From the NCBI RefSeq assembly GCF_049800835.1, contig NZ_JBNAFU010000001.1, forward strand, positions 496,001 through 560,000: a stretch of DNA of 64,000 bases, in the 5' to 3' direction. How positions within the stretch are numbered: the stretch's first letter is position 1; every line of letters begins with the position of its first letter. The notes under the pieces were generated by a model. It ran no database searches and was not told the DNA's origin. It worked only from the letters and a program-made list of their open reading frames with translations. A program made the position numbers and the translations under genes. The stretch comes from Dinoroseobacter sp049800835 (GTDB lineage: Bacteria > Pseudomonadota > Alphaproteobacteria > Rhodobacterales > Rhodobacteraceae). This document shows positions 17,070-25,500 of this stretch, piece after piece.

Positions 17070-18236
17070 TCAGGAGGCGATCGGCAGACGGCTTTCGACC
17101 ATCTCGGCAAACCACGAACACCCTGCCGGGATCACCTCGTCATTGAAGTTGTAGGCGGGATGGTGCACCGGGGCGCTGTCCCCGTTGCCGACCAGGATGT
17201 AGGCTCCGGGGCGTTCGTTCAGCAGATAGGCGAAATCCTCCCCGCCCATGACAAGGGGGGCTTCGGCGCAATCTCCGCTGACGCGGCGGGCGGCATCGGC
17301 TGCGTACCCGGTCTCGCGGTCGGCGTTCACCATGACCGGGTAGCCATAGATCATCCGCAACTCGGGCGTGGCCCCCATTGCGGCACAGAGTCCGTCGGCG
17401 ATCCTGTTCAAACGGTGCTCCGCCAATGCGCGGATGTCCGCGTCGAGTGTCCGGATCGTGCCGCGCAAGGTGACGGCCTGCGGGATCACGTTGTAGGCGG
17501 TGGAGGACGTCACGAAAGAGGTTACCGACACCACGATCTGTTTGGTCGGATCGGTGCTGCGACTGGCGATGGTTTGCAGCGCCAGCACCACCTGACTGGC
17601 TGCCACCGTCGGATCGATCACTTCATGGGGCTTGGCGGCATGTCCGCCCTTGCCCCGGATCACCAGTTCGAACTGGTCGGTCGCGGCAAAGAACGGGCCC
17701 GGGCGTATCGCAAAGGCCCCCAGAGGCTGGCCGGGCCAGTTGTGCATGCCGTACACCTCGTCAATGCCGAACCGGTCCATTATCCCGTCTTCCACCATTT
17801 CGCGCCCGCCACCGCCGCCTTCTTCAGCGGGCTGGAAAATCACCACACAGGTGCCGTCGAAATTGCGGGTCTCCGACAGATACCTGGCCGCCCCTAGCAG
17901 CATGGCCGTGTGTCCGTCATGACCGCAGGCGTGCATCGCGCCCGGAGTCTTCGACGCATAATCCAACCCGGTTTCCTCGTGTATCGGCAGGGCATCCATA
18001 TCCGCCCGCAAGCCGACCGTACGGCCGGACGTACCAACACGCCCCTTGATCACGCCAACCACGCCGGTCCGCCCCAGACCGGTCACCACCTCGTCGCAAC
18101 CGAACGCGCGCAGCTTCTCGGCGACCAGTGCCGAGGTCCGGTGCGTCTCAAACAGGATCTCCGGATTCTCATGGAGGTCACGGCGCCATTGCGTGATTTC
18201 CGGCAACAACTCTGCAAAGCGGTTCTTGATGGGCAT
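17070..18236 (-). CDS. M20 family metallo-amidohydrolase (hippurate hydrolase-like)
   Basis: 388 residues. Metal ligands are visible in ADMDALPIHEETG, MHACGHDGHTAMLLG and FQPAEEGGGGGREM, with GGEDFAYLL near the C-terminus. These are hallmarks of the M20D group, which hydrolyses N-acyl amino acids (hippurate, N-acetyl-diaminopimelate, IAA conjugates). The dimerisation lid domain lies between about 185 and 300. ATG 18236 has GAGGA upstream and fits the family start (MPIKNRFAEL). Substrate specificity cannot be read from the sequence. Confidence 0.88.
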   Translation of the reverse strand: MPIKNRFAELLPEITQWRRDLHENPEILFETHRTSALVAEKLRAFGCDEVVTGLGRTGVVGVIKGRVGTSGRTVGLRADMDALPIHEETGLDYASKTPGAMHACGHDGHTAMLLGAARYLSETRNFDGTCVVIFQPAEEGGGGGREMVEDGIMDRFGIDEVYGMHNWPGQPLGAFAIRPGPFFAATDQFELVIRGKGGHAAKPHEVIDPTVAASQVVLALQTIASRSTDPTKQIVVSVTSFVTSSTAYNVIPQAVTLRGTIRTLDADIRALAEHRLNRIADGLCAAMGATPELRMIYGYPVMVNADRETGYAADAARRVSGDCAEAPLVMGGEDFAYLLNERPGAYILVGNGDSAPVHHPAYNFNDEVIPAGCSWFAEMVESRLPIAS

Positions 18237-18592
18237 CTGATCCTCGCAAGCGGGATGAAACAACAGTGCCCCTACCTGAGCCGCAGAGCACGAGAGGGTC
18301 AAGGGAGGATCGCATCATGCGGCGCGCAAGCCCAAAGACGCGTTTCCCGGCACGGAATACATGATCGCCAAGAAAGGGAAGATCGTTCCGGTACACGGCA
18401 TCTGACAGAACACTGTTCCGGTTTTGCGGAGCATCCGGACTTCGTGACCGGGCTTCACGGCAGTGTGAAAATATTGGACCGGCACACGCTCTGCTGCGAC
18501 GCAGCAAAACGGTTGATATCTCTTACAGAACCGGCATATGGGGCAGACTGGTACGCGCCTGCGCGCGACACAGATGACCCGGAGTGACGCAT
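18237..18592. other. Intergenic region with a possible small-gene remnant
   Basis: 356 bp between the amidohydrolase and the YeeE/YedE gene. On the plus strand a strong AAGGGAGG (18301-18308) lies 8 bp before ATG 18317, which opens a 15-codon frame. The neighbouring frame (18319-18408) encodes a protein-like tail containing KPKDAFPGTEYM and KIVPVHGI but has no start codon. This could be a frameshifted short gene or chance. The remainder holds no recognisable signal. Confidence 0.3.
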
Positions 18593-19684
18593 ATGTTCGA
18601 AGATCTCGGCCTGGAATTTCTCGATCCCCGACAGGCCTCCGCCCTGTTCGGCCTGGTCCTCGGCGTGGTTTTCGGCATCCTGGCACAGCGCACGCGCTTC
18701 TGCCTGCGCCGGGCTGTGGCTGGCGCACCTGAGGAACGGCGCGGTGCCGCAGGGGTCTGGCTGACCGCACTGGCTGCCGCCGTGATCGGCACACAGGCCG
18801 TTCTGGCCACTGGCGCGATTGATTTCGAAGGACACCGGTTCTTCGTGTCCGACCTGCCGGTGCTTGCGATCGTTGCAGGCGGCTTGATGTTCGGGGCCGG
18901 CATGGTGCTGACGCGCGGATGCGTGTCGCGCCTGACAGTGCTGGGCGGCTCCGGCAACCTGCGTGCCCTGACGGTGCTGCTGGTCTTCGCGGTGGTGGCA
19001 CATGCCACGCTGAAGGGCGTTCTGGCTCCGCTGCGCACATCGCTTGGCGCTGTGACCGTCGATATTGGTACGGCGACCGGGTTTGCCGCCCTGCCCGGTG
19101 GCGCGGCCGTCTGGGCAGCGCTGCTCGCGGCGGGCGCCCTGTTCGTTGCGCTGCGCTCCGGCAACAAGCCTGGCACGCTGCTGCTGGCGGCTGCGCTTGG
19201 CGCGCTTGTGCCGCTCGGCTGGGCCGGTACCGGCTATGTGCTGTACGATGATTTCGACCCGATCGCGCTGGAAAGCCTGTCTTTCACCGCCCCCGCGGCC
19301 GACAGCCTGTTTTTCCTGATCGCCTCCACCTCGATCACGGCAGGCTTCGGCGTGGGCCTGATCGGGGGCACACTGGTCGGTGCGTTGCTGGCCTCGCTCG
19401 TCGCCCGGGACTTCGCGTTCCAGAGCTTCGAGAGCGCCGCGCAAACGGGCCGCTACATGGCAGGTGCAGCGCTCATGGGCGTTGGCGGTGTGCTGGCGGG
19501 CGGTTGCACCGTGGGCGCAGGGCTGGCGGGCATTCCGACCCTCAGCTTTGCGGCAGTCCTGGCACTGCTGAGCATCGCGGCGGGTGGTTGGGCGACCGGC
19601 CGTGTCCTGCGCGAAGGCGCTACTCCATCGACCGCCGGATCCGCCGCACAAGGTACCACACAGCCAGCACTACCAGCGGAGTGA
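18593..19684 (+). CDS. YeeE/YedE family membrane protein (thiosulfate/sulfur transporter type)
   Basis: 363 residues with about nine hydrophobic membrane segments. The conserved cysteine motifs of the family are present: RTRFCLRRA near the N-terminus, LTRGCVSRL in the middle and AGGCTVGAGLAG near the C-terminus. In the characterised thiosulfate transporter TsuA such cysteines pass the sulfur anion through the membrane. Both halves are in one chain here. ATG 18593 has GGAG at optimal spacing; GTG 18584 is also in frame. The 3' end overlaps the convergent DUF3422 gene by 65 bp. The exact sulfur species is unknown. Confidence 0.85.
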   Translation: MFEDLGLEFLDPRQASALFGLVLGVVFGILAQRTRFCLRRAVAGAPEERRGAAGVWLTALAAAVIGTQAVLATGAIDFEGHRFFVSDLPVLAIVAGGLMFGAGMVLTRGCVSRLTVLGGSGNLRALTVLLVFAVVAHATLKGVLAPLRTSLGAVTVDIGTATGFAALPGGAAVWAALLAAGALFVALRSGNKPGTLLLAAALGALVPLGWAGTGYVLYDDFDPIALESLSFTAPAADSLFFLIASTSITAGFGVGLIGGTLVGALLASLVARDFAFQSFESAAQTGRYMAGAALMGVGGVLAGGCTVGAGLAGIPTLSFAAVLALLSIAAGGWATGRVLREGATPSTAGSAAQGTTQPALPAE

Positions 19685-20900
19685 CCACTGCGGTCAGGAC
19701 CGACTTGGGAACGTCGCCCTCGTAGGACACCGGTCCCAGCAGGTAGAGCGTCAGGTTTACCGCGTAGTAGCTGATCGCGACCACCGACAGACCTTCGACC
19801 GTTTTCTGAAGGCGCAACTGCAGGTCGGCGCGCTGGTCCATGCTTTCGAGCAGCTTCTGGTTCTGGGTCTGGCGCTCCACGTCCACCCGCGTGCGCAGCA
19901 GCTCAGCCGCCCGCGTGGCACGATCCGCCATCAGGCTCATCCGGCGCTCCGTCGCCTTGACGGTGCGCATGGCCGGATCGAACCGCCGCATCATGAACTC
20001 GCCATAGGTCTGGCGGCCGTCAAACCGTTCCTCGCGCAGCACCTCGATCCGCTGGTTCACCAGCGCCTCGTAGGCATTGGTCGCTCCGAACCGGAACGAG
20101 GTTTTTGCAACCAGCCCTTCAAGGTCCGCGGACACCTCCAGCAGCGCGCGCAACGTGTCTTCGGCCTGCGCGGTGTCGCCCCGCATGTTCCCGACCGTTT
20201 CGGTGAGCTTGCTGTCCAGCTCACCCAGTTGCGCCCCGATGGCCCGAACCCGTGCAAGCCCCAGCATCGACATCGTCTTGTAGGTTTCGATTTCCGTCAC
20301 GCGTTGCAGCACACGCCCGACCCGGCGGTCCCCCACCCCGTCAGCAACGAAGATCGCAAAACGCATGTGTCCGGCTGCATCAATGCGGAAATCGCCCGCA
20401 ACCACCGCGCTTTTGTCCAGAACCTCACTGACCGCAAGGCTCTCGGGCACGAACCACGTCTCGATCTTGTCGATCATCTCGTCGAAACTGGGCTGCGGCT
20501 CCACCCGGATCATCGCAGAGGTCATGCGCGCGCCCGGGGCCTTGGCAAGCCAGTCTGCCGGCAGCACGTCAAAGGTCGCAGGGTCAAACGGGGTGTTCGC
20601 AACGCCGTCGACAAAGATCGTATAGGTCACGAACTCCGTGTGGCTCTCCCACTTCAGCTTGTGCTTGCCGATCTCGCCGAAGTAATGCGTCGCCCCCGGC
20701 TGCGGATGCGCGGCCCCGAACCGATCCAGCAGTTCCAGAAGATGCGCGCGGTCCGTACCCCGGTCGCGCGACGCGGCATCATTTGGCTGCTTGATGGCCA
20801 GGAACACCGCGTGACACGGGGCGGTCAGGGCCGGAAACGGTCGCGCGTGCAGCTCGTTGGCGAGCGCATAGCGCAGCGGATGATCTTCGAGAGCGGCCAT
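19620..20900 (-). CDS. DUF3422 family membrane protein
   Basis: 426 residues. It starts MAALEDHPLRYALANELHARPFP, typical of DUF3422, with a long helical, coiled-coil-prone middle (about 250-360) and two C-terminal membrane segments (about 365-385 and 395-418) ending in an RRIRR cytoplasmic tail. The family is widespread in alpha- and betaproteobacteria and of unknown function. The overall layout of a soluble domain, coiled coil and two helices recalls CorA-like channels, which is only an impression. ATG 20900 is preceded by AAGGAAG. The open frame extends 64 codons upstream but lacks support. Confidence 0.85.
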   Translation of the reverse strand: MAALEDHPLRYALANELHARPFPALTAPCHAVFLAIKQPNDAASRDRGTDRAHLLELLDRFGAAHPQPGATHYFGEIGKHKLKWESHTEFVTYTIFVDGVANTPFDPATFDVLPADWLAKAPGARMTSAMIRVEPQPSFDEMIDKIETWFVPESLAVSEVLDKSAVVAGDFRIDAAGHMRFAIFVADGVGDRRVGRVLQRVTEIETYKTMSMLGLARVRAIGAQLGELDSKLTETVGNMRGDTAQAEDTLRALLEVSADLEGLVAKTSFRFGATNAYEALVNQRIEVLREERFDGRQTYGEFMMRRFDPAMRTVKATERRMSLMADRATRAAELLRTRVDVERQTQNQKLLESMDQRADLQLRLQKTVEGLSVVAISYYAVNLTLYLLGPVSYEGDVPKSVLTAVVTPLVVLAVWYLVRRIRRSME

Positions 20901-21258
20901 GGCGGACTTCCTTATTCTGCTGCGCAAAATATGACCTTCGACGCCGTTGTAAATAGTAAAACAGTCGTAAAAACTTGGACTTAGCCGTCCACAACGGTAT
21001 GCGAACAGGGTATACACCGGTTCAGAACCCAACACCTGCGACGCCACTTGCCGCGCCGCAGCACGATCCGCATCGCCCAAAGGTTCCATCAAGACAACGA
21101 CATACCCGGCGCGCGGCTCCGCCCGCGTTGCCCCGGGGTTCAGCCAGCACTGCGTCAGAAGTCGTCCGCGCAGATCACGGGCCTGCGCGAATTCTTTGTC
21201 GCCGTTGGGACGAATCTGTCACAGTCGCTGTCAGGAATTGCAAACGAGAGGATTGATT
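20901..21258. other. Intergenic region between divergent DUF3422 and DUF533 genes
   Basis: 358 bp holding the promoters of two divergent genes. The 60 bp next to the DUF3422 gene are AT-rich against the background (runs such as AAATAGTAAAACAG), as expected for a promoter. No operator, hairpin or further gene is visible. Open frames here lack start sites and look like chance. Confidence 0.5.
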
Positions 21259-22035
21259 ATGAGTTTCTTGAAAGCGATGGCGACGATGGCGGTTGGCTAT
21301 GCCGCGGCGCGTGGCGTTGACAAGCTGAGCGGCGGCGAAGGGCTCGGCGCGCTGATGCAGGGGGGCGCCGGAGGCGCCGGCGGCCTTCAGGACATGCTCG
21401 GGCAATTGACTGGCGGTGGTGCGGACGGCGCTGGTGGGGGCCTGCAGGATATGTTGGGGCAGCTCACCGGCGGCAGCGCAGACGGCGCGTCCGGTGGCGG
21501 GGGCTTGCAGGATATGCTGGGGCAACTGACCGGCGGCGCTCAGGGTGAAGGCGGCGGCGGCACGCTGGGTTTGGCGGGCATTGTCGGAGCGCTCGGGCTC
21601 GCGGGTGGCGCAACGGCGGCCTCCAGCTCGCTTGGCGATATCCTGTCGGGCCACATCGACGATGGCGCCCCTTCGCCCGAGGCAGAAGCCAACGCCAAGC
21701 TTTTGCTGCGGACGATGATCGAGGCCGCCAAATCCGACGGCGGAATTGATATGGAGGAGAAACAGCGCATCCTCGACACCATCGGCGATGCCGGCCCCGG
21801 CGAGGTGGCCTATGTCACCCAGCAGATGCAGGCGCCCCTTGATCCGCAAGGTCTGGCCGCCGAAACGCCCCGCGATATGGCCGAACAGGTTTACACCACC
21901 GCGTTGATGACCATCAAACTGGACAATCAGGCCGAAGCGCAGTTCCTGCACACTCTGGGCCAGTCGCTCGGAATGCAGGAGGCGCAGATGGATGATCTGC
22001 ACCGTCGGATGGGCGCCCCAACGCTCTACAGCTAA
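21259..22035 (+). CDS. DUF533 (TerB-like) protein with internal GGLQDMLGQLTGG repeats
   Basis: 258 residues. The N-terminus (MSFLKAMATMAVGYAAARG) is followed by a glycine-rich stretch with three copies of GGLQDMLGQLTGG, at about residues 41-53, 60-72 and 81-93. A hydrophobic segment (about 108-130) comes next, then a C-terminal helical domain of the DUF533/TerB-like type (LLLRTMIEAAKSDGGIDMEEK). The repeats are amphipathic helices separated by flexible glycine linkers, which is unusual for the family. ATG 21259 follows AGAGGA. Function is unknown; related proteins are inner-membrane or envelope-associated. Confidence 0.75.
   Translation: MSFLKAMATMAVGYAAARGVDKLSGGEGLGALMQGGAGGAGGLQDMLGQLTGGGADGAGGGLQDMLGQLTGGSADGASGGGGLQDMLGQLTGGAQGEGGGGTLGLAGIVGALGLAGGATAASSSLGDILSGHIDDGAPSPEAEANAKLLLRTMIEAAKSDGGIDMEEKQRILDTIGDAGPGEVAYVTQQMQAPLDPQGLAAETPRDMAEQVYTTALMTIKLDNQAEAQFLHTLGQSLGMQEAQMDDLHRRMGAPTLYS
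21379..21537 (+). repeat. Three in-frame coding repeats of 39 bp
   Basis: Copies at 21379-21417, 21436-21474 and 21499-21537 encode the same 13-residue unit GGLQDMLGQLTGG, at periods of 57 and 63 bp. The DNA differs at synonymous positions (CTCGGGCAATTG, TTGGGGCAGCTC, CTGGGGCAACTG), so the peptide rather than the DNA has been conserved. Confidence 0.9.
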
Positions 22036-22076
22036 CGATCCAAAGCGCGTGATCCGTTCGCGCGCCCGATTTTCGG

Positions 22077-22132
22077 TTGACTATTTGGAACGATCCAACT
22101 ACGCATCGCGATACGTTTTTGGAACGATCTAA
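22077..22132 (+). promoter_or_regulatory. Promoter with two LacI-type operators
   Basis: TTGACT (22077-22082) and TACGCA (22100-22105), 17 bp apart, are candidate -35 and -10 boxes. Operator TTGGAACGATCCAA (22085-22098) fills the spacer, and TTGGAACGATCTAA (22119-22132) lies just after the expected start site. Both are centred on CG with near-symmetric arms, as in LacI-family sites. Occupancy of either would block the four-gene operon starting at 22153. Confidence 0.65.
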
Positions 22133-22152
22133 AAGTACTTTTGGGAGGGGAC

Positions 22153-23160
22153 ATGGCGCAACTGAAATGGGGGCTGATCGGGGCATCGAACATCGCATCC
22201 GGCCACATGATCGCTGCGATGCGGGCCACCGGCGGATCGGTCAACACGGTCCTGAGCTCCGACGCCGCGCGCGGAATTGCATATGCTGATGAAAACGATA
22301 TCCCCCACAGCACGACCGATCTGGACCACCTCCTGGCACGGGACGACGTGAACGCGGTCTACATCTCCACCACCAACGAAAAGCACAAGGATCAGGCGCT
22401 CGCGGCCATCGCGGCGGGCAAGCATGTGCTGTGCGAAAAGCCACTGGCCATGACTGTCGCGGATGCGGTGGCGATGGTGCGCGCGGCCCAGGCTGCGGGC
22501 GTGACCTTCGCCACCAACCACCATTTGCGCAACGCAGGCACCCATCTGGCCATGCGCGAGGCCGTTCAGGCGGGCCGCGTGGGCGAAGTGCAGGCGGTAC
22601 GTGTCTTTCACGCGGTCTATCTGCCCGAACACCTGCAAGGCTGGCGGCTGGACAATCCGGCAGCGGGCGGCGGCGTGATCCCCGATATCGTCGTGCACGA
22701 CGCCGACACGGTCCGCTTTCACCTCGGCGAAGACCCGGAAAGCGTGGTGGCACAGGACAGCGTCGCGGGCCTCGGCAAAGGGGTTGAGGACAGTGTGATG
22801 TCGGCCTGGCAAATGCCCTCCGGCGCGTTGGTCCAGACCCATGAAGGCTTCACCATCCGCTACGCAGGCTCCGGGTTCGAAATCCATGGCTCGGAAGGGT
22901 CCATCATCGCGCGCAACGTGATGACCCAGCAGCCCATCGGCACAGTCGTGTTGCGCAGCGCATCGGGAGAAGAAGCGATCAGCTATTCCGATCACAACCT
23001 CTACGAGCGCGCACTCACCCGTTTCGCGGAGGCCGTTTCCGGCAATGGAGCACCTGCCGCCACGGGCGTGGACGGGGTCAAGTCGCTCGCAGTCGCCGCA
23101 GCGGTCAAAGAGGCCGCAACCACCGGCACCCGCGTCACCGTCGATTACGGAGGGATCTGA
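22153..23160 (+). CDS. Gfo/Idh/MocA family NAD(P)-dependent oxidoreductase
   Basis: 335 residues. A Rossmann domain (WGLIGASNIASGHMI) is followed by the family's CEKPLAM segment near residue 95 and the C-terminal beta-sheet domain. GGVIPDIVVHDADTVRF holds the catalytic His-Asp region. Members oxidise or reduce sugars, inositols and related pyranoses, often at C1 or C3. ATG 22153 follows a strong GGGAGGGG. It is the first gene of an operon with CoA-transferase, hydratase and aldehyde dehydrogenase genes under paired LacI-type operators, which suggests a sugar- or polyol-derived substrate. The substrate cannot be named. Confidence 0.85.
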   Translation: MAQLKWGLIGASNIASGHMIAAMRATGGSVNTVLSSDAARGIAYADENDIPHSTTDLDHLLARDDVNAVYISTTNEKHKDQALAAIAAGKHVLCEKPLAMTVADAVAMVRAAQAAGVTFATNHHLRNAGTHLAMREAVQAGRVGEVQAVRVFHAVYLPEHLQGWRLDNPAAGGGVIPDIVVHDADTVRFHLGEDPESVVAQDSVAGLGKGVEDSVMSAWQMPSGALVQTHEGFTIRYAGSGFEIHGSEGSIIARNVMTQQPIGTVVLRSASGEEAISYSDHNLYERALTRFAEAVSGNGAPAATGVDGVKSLAVAAAVKEAATTGTRVTVDYGGI

Positions 23161-23161
23161 G

Positions 23162-24736
23162 ATGCCCGCCAAGCACACGGACTTCGCGACTGCTGCCGCA
23201 GCGATTGCCGACGATGATGTCGTCACGGTGTCCTCGTCCTCGGGGCTGGGCTGCCCGGACCGGATGCTCAAGGCTATTGGCGAGCGCTTCGAAGCAACCG
23301 GCCATCCGCGCAACCTGACCATGCTGCACCCCATCGCGGCGGGGGACATGTACGGGATCAAGGGGATCGATCACATCGCCCGCGACGGGCTGATTGGCAC
23401 GGTGATTGCGGGCTCCTACCCCTCCGGCCCATCGTCGAAGCCGATGCCCGAGATCTGGCGCATGATCGTGGAGGACCGCGTGGCCGCCTATAACGTGCCC
23501 TCGGGCATCCTGTTCGACATGCACCGCGACGTGGCCGCGCGCAAACCCGGCGTGATGACCCAGGTGGGGCTGGAAACCTTCGTCGACCCGATCCGCGAAG
23601 GCTGCGCAATGAACGAGACCGCGGCCGCGCGCCCCATTGTCCACCGACACGAGATGCAAGGCCAAACCTGGCTGCACTTTCCCAACATCGTGCCGAACGT
23701 CGCCATCCTGCGTGCGACCACGGCGGATGAGCGCGGCAACCTGACCTTCGAGCATGAGGGCGCAACCCTCGGCGCGCTGGATCAGGCCATCGCTGTGCGC
23801 AACCACGGCGGTACGGTCATTGCGCAGGTCAAGCGGGTCACGGCTGCCGGGTCCTTGCGCCCCCATGACGTGCACGTACCCGGGCATCTTGTGGACATGG
23901 TCGTGGTCGACTCAGATCAGATGCAAACGACAGAGACCACATTCGACCCGGCGATTTCTGGCGAGGTGATGTCGCCTTGGTCGAGCTTCGAGATTGCGAC
24001 GCCCGGCATCGAAAAGGTCATTGCCCGGCGCGCGGCGATGGAGTTGCGCGCAGGGCAGTCGGCCAATCTCGGCTTCGGCATCTCGGCCAATGTGCCGCGC
24101 ATCCTGCTGGAGGAAGGTCACGCCCAATCCATCACCTGGGCCATCGAACAAGGGGCTGTGGGCGGGATACCGCTGACCGGGTTCGCCTTTGGCTGTGCGG
24201 CGAATGCGGACGCGATCCTGCCCTCCCCCGCGCAATTCACCTATTTCCAGGGCGGGGGGTTCGACACGTCCTTCCTGTCTTTCCTCGAGGTCGACCGGCA
24301 AGGCAATGTGAACGTCTCAAAACTGGGCAAGAAGCCCTACCTGACCGCGGGCTGCGGCGGGTTCGTGGATATCACGGCGCACGCTAAGAAGATCGTGTTT
24401 TCGGGATATTTCGAGGCGGGCGCACAGCTTGCGCAAACCGCCGAAAAGATCACGGTCAAGACCCCCGGCAAGTTCTGCAAGATGGTCGAAGAGGTAGAGC
24501 ACGTCACCTATGCAGGGGCGCGCGGACGCCGGCTTGGGCAGGACGTGATCTACGTGACCGAACGGTGTGTGATGCGCTGTGACGAGGATGGGCTGGTGGC
24601 GACCGAGATCATGCCCGGCATTGATGCCAAGCGCGACATCGTCGAGGCCAGCGATGGCCGCGTGCGCATTGCCGGAAACGCGGGCGAGATGCCGCGCAGC
24701 TTGCTGGCCGACGGCCCGATGGGCTTGCAGCTATGA
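23162..24736 (+). CDS. Acyl-CoA:acetate/3-ketoacid-type CoA-transferase, fused alpha-beta
   Basis: 524 residues, with both halves of a family I CoA-transferase in one chain (YdiF-like). The alpha half runs to about residue 280. The beta half contains WAIEQGAVGGIPLTGF, where the Glu of the EQG segment is the expected nucleophile that carries CoA. The C-terminus has GCGGFVDITAHAKKIVF. It moves CoA between acyl-CoA and a free carboxylate. It begins one base after the previous stop and ends in an ATGA overlap with the hydratase gene. It would activate an acid product of the pathway; which acid is unknown. Confidence 0.87.
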   Translation: MPAKHTDFATAAAAIADDDVVTVSSSSGLGCPDRMLKAIGERFEATGHPRNLTMLHPIAAGDMYGIKGIDHIARDGLIGTVIAGSYPSGPSSKPMPEIWRMIVEDRVAAYNVPSGILFDMHRDVAARKPGVMTQVGLETFVDPIREGCAMNETAAARPIVHRHEMQGQTWLHFPNIVPNVAILRATTADERGNLTFEHEGATLGALDQAIAVRNHGGTVIAQVKRVTAAGSLRPHDVHVPGHLVDMVVVDSDQMQTTETTFDPAISGEVMSPWSSFEIATPGIEKVIARRAAMELRAGQSANLGFGISANVPRILLEEGHAQSITWAIEQGAVGGIPLTGFAFGCAANADAILPSPAQFTYFQGGGFDTSFLSFLEVDRQGNVNVSKLGKKPYLTAGCGGFVDITAHAKKIVFSGYFEAGAQLAQTAEKITVKTPGKFCKMVEEVEHVTYAGARGRRLGQDVIYVTERCVMRCDEDGLVATEIMPGIDAKRDIVEASDGRVRIAGNAGEMPRSLLADGPMGLQL

Positions 24737-25500
24737 GCGCGGTGACCCTGCAGATCGACGGGGCGATTGCGACCCTGACCCTTGAAAACGCTGAAAAATA
24801 CAACGCGCTGACCACCGCCATGCTGCGCGATCTGAATACCCATTGCGACACGCTGGAGCACTCGAACGTGCGCGCCGTGATCCTCACCGGTGCAGACGAA
24901 AAGGCCTTCTGCAGCGGCGCGGACATCATCGAATGGGCACAGCTCACCCCGCGCGATTTCGCCCGCCATTGGGTCCGGCTCGGACACCGGGTTTTTGACC
25001 GGATTGCGCGCCTCCCGATGCCGGTGATCGGGGCACTGAACGGGCACGCGATGGGCGGCGGGCTGGAACTCGCGGCCTGCTGCGACCTGCGGGTGATGAC
25101 CCCGCGCGCCACGCTCGCCCTGCCCGAAACCGGTATCGGGATTGTCCCGGGCTGGTCCGGTACGCAGCGGCTGGCGCAACAACTGCCGCCCGCCGTGCTG
25201 AAGGAAATGGCGCTGGCAGGGCGTCGGATCGGCTCTGACCGGGCGCTGGCGCTTGGCCTTGTGAACGAGGTGGCAGAGGACGCACGCGCCGCGGCCCACG
25301 CGCTTGCCAGCGAAATCGCGTCCCGCGCACCGGACGCCACCGAAGTGGCCAAGACCCTGATCGCGGCGGCCTATGACGAAGACACGGACGCCGCGCTCGA
25401 AGCACTTGGCGGCTGGATACAGGCGGGCTCGTCTGAAAAGTCCGAAGGCGTCGCTGCCTTTGCCGAGAAACGCGACCCAAGATTTGGAGACGATGCATGA
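24733..25500 (+). CDS. Enoyl-CoA hydratase/isomerase family protein
   Basis: 255 residues of the crotonase fold. The oxyanion-hole segments are AFCSGADIIEWAQ (about 57-69) and GHAMGGGLELAACCDLRV (about 97-114). LPETGIGIVPGWSGTQRLAQ carries a Glu at the position of a crotonase catalytic residue. It may hydrate, isomerise or cleave a CoA ester. Both ends overlap neighbours by 4 bp (ATGA), so it is firmly part of the operon. Crotonase members are too diverse to name the reaction. Confidence 0.88.
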   Translation: MSAVTLQIDGAIATLTLENAEKYNALTTAMLRDLNTHCDTLEHSNVRAVILTGADEKAFCSGADIIEWAQLTPRDFARHWVRLGHRVFDRIARLPMPVIGALNGHAMGGGLELAACCDLRVMTPRATLALPETGIGIVPGWSGTQRLAQQLPPAVLKEMALAGRRIGSDRALALGLVNEVAEDARAAAHALASEIASRAPDATEVAKTLIAAAYDEDTDAALEALGGWIQAGSSEKSEGVAAFAEKRDPRFGDDA

